Of a stretch of 64,000 bases of DNA, positions 1-12,100 are shown one piece after another; positions within the stretch are counted from its first letter, which is position 1, and every line of letters starts with the position of its first letter. The stretch is from Dermatemys mawii. Its lineage: Eukaryota > Chordata > Testudines > Dermatemydidae. Made by a program: the position numbers and the translations under genes. The notes under the pieces were generated by a model, which worked only from the letters and a program-made list of their open reading frames with translations, made no database searches and was not told where the DNA came from. The stretch is taken from NCBI GenBank assembly GCA_007922305.1, contig ML677373.1, forward strand, positions 12,140,127-12,204,126. The letters are read 5' to 3'.

Positions 1-25
1 TGTGTCTCTTTCCCTTTCACTATAG

Positions 26-143
26 CCAGTGGCTGGCTTACAGCAAGCTCTACCAGAGCTTAGAGTTCAACTGCAGCTGCCTGCTCCACCAGATCACCAG
101 CATCGAGTATCAGTGGATCCAGGAAAGGCTGCGACCGGAGCAG
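26..143 (+). CDS. UNC13D: UNC13D window exon 1 (r1-r39)
   Basis: The acceptor ends in ctatag and the donor is gtatat. One base completes a codon from the exon left of the window, then 39 codons follow, including [12 protein letters not shown] and [10 protein letters not shown]. This lies between C2A and the MUN core, within the part of the family that contributes to Rab27 binding. Confidence 0.93.
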
Positions 144-3100
144 GTATATGCAGACATCACAGCCGAGTGCGGGACAGAGATCCGGGAAGTGGGGGCAGCC
201 TCCAATAAGCCACGACAGCCGAGGGACCCTCTTCACGTCACCTCTCTCTGCTCCTTATTGGCTGGTTGAGAAGGGCCTCGGACTGGTTTTGCTGGGGTGG
301 GAGCCCCCTGCAGAAGGAGTTCACGGCGCATGCCAGCTAGGTGAAAAACCTGACCATGGGCTAAGGAGCCACTGCTGACGCCTCATAATCTAGACCGTCT
401 TTAAGATCATGGTCGTAATCTAGAAATCAGATTGAGGTGGTTCTGGGTTGCTCTTCCCTTTGGCTTCTGTGAGTAGCTTCAGCACTTTCCTAGGAGGATG
501 GCGTTCCTTAGCAATTTTCTTTGCAGGGAACAAATCGTGCTAAAAGACCTAGCTATAGGCTCTCCTCGAACCAGCTGTTGGGTCTGAGCCTTTGGGGTAG
601 GATTTCGCCCTAACCAGCTGGGCTTGTTAAGTGGCGGACATGTTGGGGAGCCATTGTACAAATGGAGTCCCTTGCCCTGGGTGAGAGACTTTGTTACCTT
701 CCTTTCAGTGAAGCTGGGATTGGTCATGGGCTGAGAGTCCCTCACCTCAAGGTCAAACCCAGCCCAGGCAGGCAGTGACTGAAGATCTTTACCATCTGGC
801 AACTCCTCATTGGCTGCTCCCAGTCCCGTCCACAGAGGACCGGTGTTCCTATGGAAACTACCCCACCATGGTACCTGGCACTCTTGTCGGCCACCTCTTT
901 CCAGGCCGACACGCAACTGGGCCATGGAGATTGTGCTGCCCTCTCCCCTGTGGGGCGATCTGCTGAGGCCCATTGGAGTAAAACCTTGCACTGCTGCTGC
1001 CTGTGCTATACCCCTTCTGTGGCTCAATTCCTGTCAAAAACTACAAATAACACTGTCCGTGTGTCCAGCTTGCCTGTCTGCTCACCCAGTTCTGGCTCCA
1101 TTGAGGCAGCCCTCAGACCTCTGGCTATTAGCTCACCCTGAGGGCGTTAAATTGTGTCCATGTTCCCTGTCTGGGAACATCTCGCCATTGCTGTATTGTT
1201 CATTATGGTGGGGTTAAATCCCTGCTTTAAATGCAAAACTCACCTCACCTAGGGAGCCTCTGCCAAGGCCTCAAGCATCTAGATGGTTTTTAAGAGCCTA
1301 AAGCAGTCTAGAAATCCATTCGAGGTGATTCACTTTTACTTTTCCTCTCACTTCCGAGAGGCTGCTGGGAGTAATTTCAGTGCCTCCCTAGGAGAACTGG
1401 CGTTCCTTAGTGCTTCCCTTTGCAGTGGGGCAGATAATTCTTAAAATGGTTTTGGAGACAGCATGTTGCAAAATGGAGAAATAGCCCCCCTCAGTAGTGA
1501 GGCCGTGTTGGATGGGGACAGGCGTCATCCGCCTGAGGTGCTGTGACCATCACAGTGTCTCTGTCACTGTCTTCCATTTCTTCTTCCCAGAAAGCAGAGC
1601 TGGCCGAATCTTTCCAGGCCTTGCTGGCCTATGGAATCTCTCTCCTCCGGAAGTACCGCATCGTCTTCCCGCTCTCTGCCCCTATGTCCACGCACAGGCT
1701 ACAGTCGTTGCTCAGGTCAGCCAGCTGCAATGCTTCATGAACAGAATCATGTCAATCAGAGAGGAAACAGCCCCCCCACCCCACCCCACCGCATCCTCCT
1801 GGGGCTAGTGTGGGATTGTTCCCCTTGTTACATTATCCAGTCTTTCTTTTGACACCCCATGTGTTGGAGCGGCCTCCCGCATTCTAAACTGGCATCCTGT
1901 CATTTCTTCCTGTGATGCCTAGGGAGTATTCCCTCCTGGGTGTGCACTGACTGGTTAAATAGAGGCCTTTATACTACGGGATAACACTTTTCTCTGGAGT
2001 TTATGTAACCCCTCAGTCAATTCCTGTTACAGGTCCCCTCGGGGCGTGGGGCGGTGGGAGAGATGAGTCTGTAATAGCCCCCCTAGGGAGGTTTGGTTCT
2101 TTAGTGCAACCCGTAGCAGCTCATGCTTTTAGTTCTCTAGGTCCCCCGTTCATCCCCTGATGTGTTGGTCATGAAGGCAGCTGTCACACTGTGATGGCTT
2201 TTGTTTGTTGTTTTAACTCCAAACCGTCCCCTTTAACCTCTCCTGCCCCAAGGAGGTGAATTTGGGCTCTGGACCATAAGTCCTGCCAAGCTCAGAGCCC
2301 TGATGAAGAAGTCTTTGCATTCGGTCCTCTCCCAGGCTGCCAGCGTAGGACCATGTCTGTCCCTCTGTCTGTGACCTGGCAGCTAGGCCATAACTTCCAG
2401 GGAGCCTCTCACTGAAAGAAGCTCTAAAGAGGAAAGTGTGCATGGGGAGATGTTGCTGGTGGCAAAGCTCTCGTTTCTGGGTTGTTTTTGGTTTTGGGTG
2501 GTGCCGTGGCTTAGCAACGATTCTCATGTCACAGGGTCTTGGTCCAGATGTGTAAAATGAAAGCCTTCCAAGAACTTTGTACTCTGACCCCTAACCTTCA
2601 GCAGATGGTGATGGAGGCTCTCAAGGTACGGTACCATCTCTCTCCTCCCTCAACCCATAGGGCAGTGGGTCTCAACCCGCGGTTTGCAGCCCAATCAGTA
2701 CACAGCTACGGCCCATGTGACATCCTCAGGAACATACAGGTGGTATATGTATAGTGTGGATGCGGCCCACATAATACAGAGGAAGCTGCATATGCGTCCC
2801 CACTGGTAAACAGTTTGAGAACCACCGCCATAGGTTCTGACTTCCTCCTGGAGCCGTGAGCATTGTCCCTTCCCTTACGCCAACATGCAAAGGCCTTGAG
2901 TCCTGACCCTAATTCCAGCAGAGGGGGTGGGAGGTAGCATTTCCAAAGCTTGTCTGCACTGTGCCTTTGACTGCCCAGTGGGGCCCCGCTAGAGAAGTGC
3001 CAGTCACTCCTTTCCCTCCCGGACTGAGCAGGGTGAGAGATGGAGCCTGGATGGTGAACTCTGAGTCCCGCTCCGCGCTGTGCTGTGTGTCTTTGGGCTG

Positions 3101-6100
3101 CCCTTCCTGAGTCCCAGGGAAGGCATTGTGCTGACGTGCCTGGGTGAATGGGGTGGCTGGGTTGTCTCTGCAGCTTCTCTCTCCTCATTCTTTGTCCCGT
3201 TCTCTTGCAGTCAGGAACCACGGAGTGGTTTTCTATGCAGAAGCAGCACCTGAAGCCAATGGTGAAGGTCAGATCTCCCTTTCACTCATACACCGGTTTG
3301 CTGGGCCAGGCTGAGGGGCCATTTCGGTAGGAAGTGGGAGGTGACGCTTTCTCAGGCAGAAGTGGCCAGTGATTTTTAAATGCCCAAAAGACACCCTGAG
3401 CCCTATTTTCAGAGGTGCTGAGCAACTGCAGCTGGGGTAGAAGGCAACCGACTGTCCCCATAAGAAGAAATGAACCGTTGCCATTCACCTCCGGTCCCTT
3501 CCCTTCCTGTGTGTCAGTCTGAGCAGGTCACGCCTGCTAGCTTGGCACATCTCCCATTATAACAGGGAATGGAGCAGCCACCCAAAGAATGTCCCTCCTT
3601 CACTTGGCAGCATGGTCTTGTGGTTAAGATCTGGGTTCAATGCCCAGTCCTGTGTGATCTGGAGGAAGTTCCTTCACTGCTCTTTGTGCGTCAGTTCTCC
3701 AGTGTGGTCACGTTCTATCCCTACCTCGGAGGGGCATGGGGAAGGTAAATCTGTGAGCTGCTCAGATAGGACAGTGGTGAGGGCTGTCACTAGATATGTT
3801 GATTCATCACAAAATCACTTAGCACCAAAACCAAGGGGCAACTTTCCATCCTTCCCTTTGCAGACCATGGAGGAGAATGGGAAAGCACTGGCCCACCTTC
3901 TCGTGGAGGTGAACAGGGATCTCAGACAATGCCACAAAACCTGGAACAAATTCTTCACCAAGTAGGTTGATGGTTCCCCCGTTCCCCTTCCCACGCGCTC
4001 TCAGCAGCTTTGCTTAGGGCACTGAAGGCGACAGCTCCAAAGCACGTTTCCCAGCTGCGAAAGATCATTGTAAATATAAATAGATCGTGACACCGAGTGT
4101 GAGACTGGAAAGCCCCGGGAAACGTTCCCTCATGCTTCGTTACGTGTTACAGTTCCCTGCTCGTTGTTTATGAAGCAGAGGTTAACTACAAATGTCCTCG
4201 CTTCCCAGCGTTACTGGCTCTGCCGGCTGGAGTCTTTCAGATTGTTTTAGTTTTGTAGCTTTTTGTCACTCTTGTTCACATCAGAGGGCTAGGGTTACAT
4301 CACAGGGAGAGGGTTAATTGCGCTGGCTTTGACAGGTTGGTCATCAGTGAGTTGTGTCAGGCAGATTCCTGACCTCCTGTTTCTTCCCTGCAGCACTGTG
4401 AAGGTGGATCTCTTCTCCATTACCTACCTGGAGCTGCAGGAGCTGGTGAGCGCATGTTCCAGGCTCTCCAGTCAGAGCAGCAGAGAATAAAGCAATGCCC
4501 AGGCACTTAGCCAGATGTCAGAGGAAGGGAAGAGTCTGAGGTGCCCCCTGCACTCCATGTGCTCCTCAAGGGCTCCTGGGAAGTGCTCACAAGTGGTGGA
4601 GAAACCTTGGTATACCAAACCCTGGCTATGGGACCGTGGGCATCCTTGGGTTGTGAGGGAGGGACTAATCCTGTCCCCAGTCCCAGAGGCCTGGACACTG
4701 GGACTAGCCAGGAGTTTAAGAAAGGCATGCTTAGGCAGTGCAGCCTAGTGGCTAAAGCAAAGGAATAGTGACTCCTGGCTTTGATTCCTGGCTTTGCTAC
4801 TGAGTCACTTGCAAGTCTGTAAATTAACCGAGTCGCTGAAATTCTCTGGGCCCATAAAATGGGGATAAACAGGTTTTGGCTGTATTAGCTGAACCCTGCC
4901 CCCCACCAAGCCCTCAAACAGCTGGTGTCCCCAACTTACACATCAGACAAGAGGAAAGTGGGATGGCACATTTCCTTGCCCAGATCCCATCGCAGGGCAA
5001 GCATTCGTAGATCCGTTCTTATTAACACTCCTGCCCTAAGTGCCTCCCCTGTGGTTCCCCTTCCCTGCAGGTGTCCTGTCACGTCAAGGAAGAGCTGAGG
5101 GAGATTGACGGCACCATGTCCCAGCTCACAGCAGAGAGCCTTTTCCAGCTCTACATCAGCCTGCAGGAGCTTTATCGAATGAAGAGCTTCCTGTTCAAAT
5201 GGTACTGACCCATCTGAGCCAGGCTTGGACCAGAGCCCAGTCACACATTAGTAGCACCAGGGAACGGGAAGGGGTTGGGGCCACATCAGCGGCTGACTTT
5301 CCGCTGGGCCAATTGGAGTAGGTTTGAATGGAATCAGTAGGTTCGCTGGCCCAGCCATCTGTCGCTTTGGATTAGTGCAGTGACATCACACGGAGATTTT
5401 AATGTAACCGTCACCTGCCACGCCTCAGGCATGACGCTGAACAGGCCTTCGGAGAGCTAGAGCTCCAGACAGAGACAAGGTGGGTTCTGGGAGGCAGAGG
5501 CAGCTACACACATGGCTCAGCTAATACTTTAAACTGCTCTTCTGCCAGCCTTTGGATCTCTGTCCAATGTGGCCAGGTGGGCAGCTGTGTGGTATGTGCT
5601 ATGAACGCTGCCTTCTCAATGAGCCAGGTATTTCTCAGGTCTTAGTGGAATGCGTAGCCTTGAGTCTTGGTTCTGCTGCAGCACAGAAACCCATCGTTGT
5701 CTCTATTTCCAGGGATGGCCCCCTTACTCTGGCCAACTTCCACCAGTGGTTTAAGGAAGCCATCCCCAAGTGGCTCCAGAAGACCTACCTGATAGCGCTG
5801 GAGAGGACCCAGAGAGCGATCCAGGTGGACCAGGTAACAGTGAGGTTGGCTCAGTCGTTCTGAGGCTCTCCAGCTTTTGTCATTGTCTGACCCATCTTTC
5901 ACTTCCAGCCCATTCCTTTCCCCTGAAACTCCCCCCTTGCTACTATGTGAAATCCTAAGGATTGGCAGACTCTGGGACCCCTACAGTATCAGTCTCCTGC
6001 ACCCCGACATTCGAGTGTCCCCTACCCCTGCTGAGTGCCATTGTGTCAGGCAAGCCCCCGTGAGGGGCCCAGGAGTGACAGATGAAACCTGCCTTTCCTG

Positions 6101-9100
6101 TAACAGCTTATCCCTCGTACCCCAGGGCCCTGGCTTGCTACGCTCTCCGAAGCCCTGTCCCCTCACGGTATCACGTCATTGCTGACCCTGCTGTATTCTC
6201 AAGGGTTAAAGGCCACGGCTCCCTGGCAGCCCGTGTGAAGCGAGTTGATGAGCCTCTGCTTTGTTTCTTGTCACAAATAGGGTGACCGGACGGGGGTGGG
6301 GAGGGTAAAAGGAGCCTATGTAAGAAAAAGACCCAAAAATCGGGATTGTCCCTATAAACTCGGGACATTCACTCACCCTAGTCACAAGCCACAATTGGCT
6401 CCCTTTGTTGGCGGTCTCAGCAGAGAGGCCAAGGGTGGAATGGGCCTTGGAGGGGAGAGATCCACTCTCTGTTAGTCTGGTCCTGCCAGGGCGGGTGAGG
6501 CCGGAGGGGAGGCAGGACAATGTGGGGGAAGCCAGCGCCACCTGGACCCGTGCAGCACCTACCTTACGGGCACAGAGCTTCACAGTCCAGGTATCTCTCC
6601 AACGCTGCCTTCCCTTACTGGGCTCAGCCTCCTGGAGAGACCCATGTGACCCCCGACTGGATAGATCCCCTGGCAAGAGAAAGCAACAATAACTCCTCTT
6701 CTACCAGGACATGCTGATGCTGTGGCCAAGAGAAAACTGCCTGCGGGGAGCAGAGGAGGGGAAGGGTCGGGGGGAAGGTGAATAAGGGGCCACTTTGTAA
6801 TAAGAACTGGCCTCGGAACTAGTTTGTTGGTTTATTTGCAAGTTTCTCGGTAAAAAACATTTTCTGTTGCCACCCACCCAGCTGATGCCCCTGGGGGAGC
6901 TGAATAAACACAGCACATCCACCGTTGACCTGTCCACATGCTATGCTCAGATTGTCAAAACCTGGCAGCAGCTGGACTGGCCAGACCCAGAGGAAGCCTT
7001 CATGATCATGGTGAAGTTTGTTGAGGTGCGTATAGTCGAACAGTCTAGCTGGATCAGTAATAGCAAGTTGTATCCACGCTCAGAAGAGGTGATCAGATGT
7101 CATGCTTCAGAGCATCAGCCGCAGGGGGTCAGGAAGGAAATTCCTCTCCTACCCCTATATACATCGGCCAAGTGCTTTGGATTTTTTAATCCCTTTCTCT
7201 GAAGGATCAGCCATAGGCCAGTCTCAGAGACAGTGCTCCAGAGAGACTGGCCCATTGGCACGATCTGGGGTGGTAAAGCCAACATCTGCCCCCAGCACAA
7301 ACCTGCGCAGTGTTCTGTCCGCTTTGCGTTACCCAAGCTCACTGCCCCTTGCCCTATGCCCTAGGACATGTGTAAAATCGCTCTGACGTACTGCAAGCTG
7401 ATCAAGAACCGGGCGGATGAGCTGTCATCGAAGCAGCGGGACGAGGGGGAGGCAGCCAACAGGGTGAGTGTCAGTGCCGGCCTCTGCTGGGAATTCAGGG
7501 AGAGGAGAGGGATTGGGAGGCTGTCCAGGGAGGCAGGACAGTCTCTAGAGAGGGCATGCGGTGTGGCCTGTGACTAGAGCGCGGTGATTCAATAGTGTTG
7601 TAGGGGTATTAACATCCCAGCCTTTGCTCCCTATTGTCTGATTTGGGGGGGTGCATTGGCAGGCGAGTTCTCAAGGGAGTGAATTTGAACTGGGGGATTC
7701 TGTGCAAGTCTGGGACATTTTGGGATGGAAACTCTCATTGATCTCTTGGTGGGGGAGTCAGGGAGGAAGGATTGCTCAGTGGTTAGTGCTAGCCTGGGAC
7801 TCAGGAGACCTGGCTTCAATCCCCTGCTCTACCATGGATTTACTGGGTGACCTTGCCCAAGTCACTTAGCCTTTCTGTGCGTCAGTTCCCCATCTGTACC
7901 ACGGGATAACAGCACAGTCCTGCTTCACAGAGGTGCTATGAGGATACATACATTAAAGATTGTGAGGGGCTCAGATTCCACAGTAACGGGGGCCAGATAA
8001 GTACCTTCGAGAGCTGGATGGCTCCTGTGTTCACTGCCCTGCTCCCAGGATCCCACTCACCAGCTTTCACCTGCCTGCAATGTCCCCTATGCTGGCCCAG
8101 CCTTCAGCATGCATTTCCCCGGCGTGTCTGTGATCACACTCGGTGTTTCTCAGCCATGGCCAGCAGGCGCCTGTTTGTGGGGTGTTGGCCGGGATCAGCC
8201 CATTGTTACCTCCCCAGAGAAGGGGCTGGCCCTGAGCTGCAGAGCTTGCCTGTTGCACATTTAGTTACAACCTTGTCCAATCAGAATGCGAGGAAATAAA
8301 TGCCCAGTTATGGTGGTGCATGGGAAGTGGGTGCCATCCCTGCCCTCTGATTAGCTCAGACAGTTCATCATAGTGTGATCTTAAAGTACAGGCCTGGAAG
8401 TCAGATACCTGGGATCTGGATCTGCCAATGGCTTGGGCAGGAGCCTAATAGTTCTCTGCCTCACTTTCCCCAGTTGTCTGTGCTGCTGGACCCAGCTTGG
8501 GTCTCAGCAGCTGTTTGTACCAGGCTGTTCACTGAGGTCCTGCTGGGTTCATACATACCCCAACGAGGTGCGGGGTGCCTTTCGCGATGGGCCTACGGGT
8601 GCTGCTGCCCTGTGGATCTGATGTGGCAGTGTGAATTAGGGGCCCAGGCCAGGTGTGGGGATGAGGATGGGAATGGAATGGGGGAACGGGCTGCAGCAGG
8701 CAGGGTAGCGCGTGTTCACCGACACGGGGCTTTTCCTCTTCCCTCCCACCACAGCTCTGCATCGTGGTGAACAACGTGGAGCAGCTGCGGCTGCTGATCT
8801 TGAAGCTGCCGGCACAGCTGGACTGGGGGCGCCTGGAGCAGCAAATGGCCGGCATCATTGAGCCGGAGCAGATCCAGCACACCCTGCACAACCAGCTGCA
8901 GGGCACCATCACCTGCCTCGACCACGAGATCAGAGACGTGGTGCAGAACCTGGCAAAAAAAGTAATCCCCCAGCCTTGCCTTTCTCCCCTGGCCTGGGCT
9001 AGGGTAAAGACTCAGTCAAATAGGGTCCGATCCAAAGCCTATTGAAGCCAATGAAAATGTACCCATGGGCTCCACTGGCATTGGCTCTGGCCTATAGAGA

Positions 9101-12100
9101 TGCTGGTAGTATGGAGCTAAGTCCTGCCAGCTCTCTCCCTGGGACTGTGTGTCCTGAACCAGACAGAGGGAGCCAGGGCAGACAAGATCCTTGGGATCGG
9201 GCCCTGCCATCAGAAGGGACCCAACCCAGTGACGTGTTGGTGGCAGCAGGGCACAGCCCACCGGTCCCAGCTGCTGGGCTGGGTGGGCTGCCTCGTTCAG
9301 GAGGGAGATCGGGGGGCCCCGTGCCAGAGACAGAAGGGGTTGAGCTCTAAGGAGCTGGCATGGCAGGTTCTCCATCAGAGACCTTGGGCACGGTGTGGGG
9401 GGAGACCCAGCGTTCTAAGTGTGTTTTTCTTTGGCAGCTGGATGCTGGGATCTCCAGGCACATCCAGCAGCTGGCAGCCTCCAGTGACGCTAAGGATCCA
9501 GAAGATGTAGGTGCCAACCCCTGATATGTGCTACCTGTGGGAGACAATCAGCCCAGCCCGTCGCCCAGCGGTGTGCCATGCACTGTTAGGGATGGCCTAG
9601 GAATACCCAGTCTTGCCTCAGCGCGGGGCAGATGGGTTGACTCTATGCTTGCGTGTCCATATCGGTGCCCAGCTGCTACACTGAGGGGCGTCATAAAACC
9701 CTACAATAATAATTGTCCCGCATGGTTTACAGGGAGGAATCCCCCTCTCTCCCACCCCGGAAAAGCTGCACCCTAGCTGGGATCCGCTGCTAGAGATTTG
9801 CCTGCCCTATGGTGGGAAGGGAGAGGGACACGCTGCTTGCTGAACGGCTCCAAATTGTACCGGCTCTTTGGTAGGCTCCTTATCAGGCTCCCTGGCACAG
9901 GCACTATCAGGAACTGGCCTGTGTCTGGGTCTCAGGTCCGTCCCGGCCGTTTGTCACATACCAAGTGAAAGAGGCCCATCAAGGCCCTCCTCTGTTGTAC
10001 TCACAGCACCCCCTGCTGGCTCGTGGCTGTAACTCTCCCCCTCCTCCCCACTCAAGCTGTGCCAGCCCTCTTATCCGCCCTGTGTGTGCACACACCCCTA
10101 TGATCTCTCAAGCACACGTGTGCACTCCTGTGCATGTACACACACACACCCTGCATTGACAGGGAAGTCAGCTGGAGCAATCAAAGTGCAGCTTTGGGAG
10201 CCAAGAGGGGCAGGCCAGGAGTTTAATGGGATGGGATCATGGGGGAGATGTGGGGGTTGGTGCTGTGACTGAGAGGTTAGGGGTGTGTGGGGAGGAGGGA
10301 GGAATCTAGGTAGGTTTGTGGCTGTCACTGATCCAGCTACACACTCTAGGTAGCACAGAGAGAATCCAGGCATGGGGTTGGGGGCAGGTACCGCACCCAG
10401 AGCCTCCTGTCAGTGTCTGCTGCTTCCTGGCAGACCCTGCCTGAAAGTGCCCAAGCTCTCTCCAAAACAGGAGCTACACATGCAGTTCCAAGCCTCCCTG
10501 GAGCAACCCCAGCTCCGCTGCAGGGTCAGGTGAGCACAACAGAGTAGGAGGCAGGTGCTGGCTGGCACAGCTGAGCTCTCAGGCTGGGAAACAGCAGAGG
10601 GGCCCAGAAGCTTGGGAGCTGCTTGGCAGAGGTTTCAGATGGAGGCAGGGCCTGAGAAACCCCTTCTCTGCTGAGTTTCCTGATTCTCCTCTCCACAGTC
10701 CATCACCCCCCTGATGAAGTTCCTGGAGTCTGAGCTGCAGTACATGAACGAGCATCTGGTCCAGGAGAACTTTAACTGGTGAGCTGCGGTGCTGGGACCA
10801 CACGGGTCAGTCGTGGGCTGGATGAGGGCAAGTGGGGAGTGTTCGATCAGCAACATTAGCCTTGAGTCTATTGCTGTGGACCGGACCAATGGGTTCACTG
10901 AGGTTGTGGCTAATTGCACACAGCAGCCCCCAGTAGGGTGCTTTCTCTGCTGCTATCATTTGTCTCTCCTCCAGGAACTATGCTACTTTATATAGAACCT
11001 TCTATCCCTAAAGATCCCAAAGCGCTCTGCAGCCCACGTATATGGGATCTTTCACCCACTGCTGAAATGCAACCACATCTGGGGTGGAATGCCACACCTT
11101 TTCTAGCCCAGAATCACTACACACAACAGGCTTCTTCAGGGGGATTTCAGGCAAAGCGAACATACTAACCACAAGTCCGAGCCAGCTTACCGTACAGGAA
11201 ACACCCCTGCACTTGTGAATAATACCAGGGGATCTTTGATCACCACGGTGCTCAGGGACTTCGTTTTAAGTCTCTGCCCCCATGCTGCCATCTCCAGCAC
11301 CATGGTGCTTTCCACCACTGGACTGGGCCATCAACTCGGCACTGAGCCGAGCAATGGAGTGCTACCTCTCCATTTACTGTCACTTCCCACCTGCCACACT
11401 AACCTGGGAGACGTGTATGGGGAACTGTCATAACTTCATGGCTAGCATTGGATATAAACTGGCTGTCAACAAGTTTAGGCTCAAAAATAGATGAAGATTT
11501 CTAACCATCCGAGTGAAGTTCTGGAACAGCTTCCATGGGGAGCAGTGGAGGCAAAAAACGAACTTGTTTCAAGACAGTGCTCAAGAAGTTTATGGTGGGG
11601 ATGCTATGAGGAGACTGCCTACAGTGGCCTGTAGCCGATCTGGAATCAGAGGGGTAGCCGTGTTAGTCTGGAATTGCAGAAGTGACAAAGAGTCCTGTGG
11701 CACCTTAAAGACTAACTGAAATTTTTTCAGAGCATGAGCTTTCGTGGGCTAATACCCACTTCGTCGGATGNNNNNNNNNNNNNNNNNNNNNNNNNNNNNN
11801 NNNNNNNNNNNNNNNNNNNNNNNNNNNNNNNNNNNNNNNNNNNNNNNNNNNNNNNNNNNNNNNNNNNNNNNNNNNNNNNNNNNNNNNNNNNNNNNNNNNN
11901 NNNNNNNNNNNNNNNNNNNNNNNNNNNNNNNNNNNNNNNNNNNNNNNNNNNNNNNNNNNNNNNNNNNNNNNNNNNNNNNNNNNNNNNNNNNNNNNNNNNN
12001 NNNNNNNNNNNNNNNNNNNNNNNNNNNNNNNNNNNNNNNNNNNNNNNNNNNNNNNNNNNNNNNNNNNNNNNNNNNNNNNNNNNNNNNNNNNNNNNNNNNN

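Larger units (their letters stand above)
144..1590 (+). other. UNC13D intron after window exon 1
   Basis: A 1.45-kb intron. It contains two diverged direct copies of a roughly 200-base sequence (listed separately) and otherwise nothing I recognise. The long reading frames crossing it are not conserved coding sequence. Confidence 0.7.

Noticed and set aside
479..1027. 182-codon open frame on the minus strand
   Set aside because: It lies in a UNC13D intron over no conserved sequence, with no homology I recognise and no consistent splice sites.
2706..3221. 171-codon minus-strand open frame
   Set aside because: It overlaps a hAT MITE and a UNC13D exon antisense; composition-driven.
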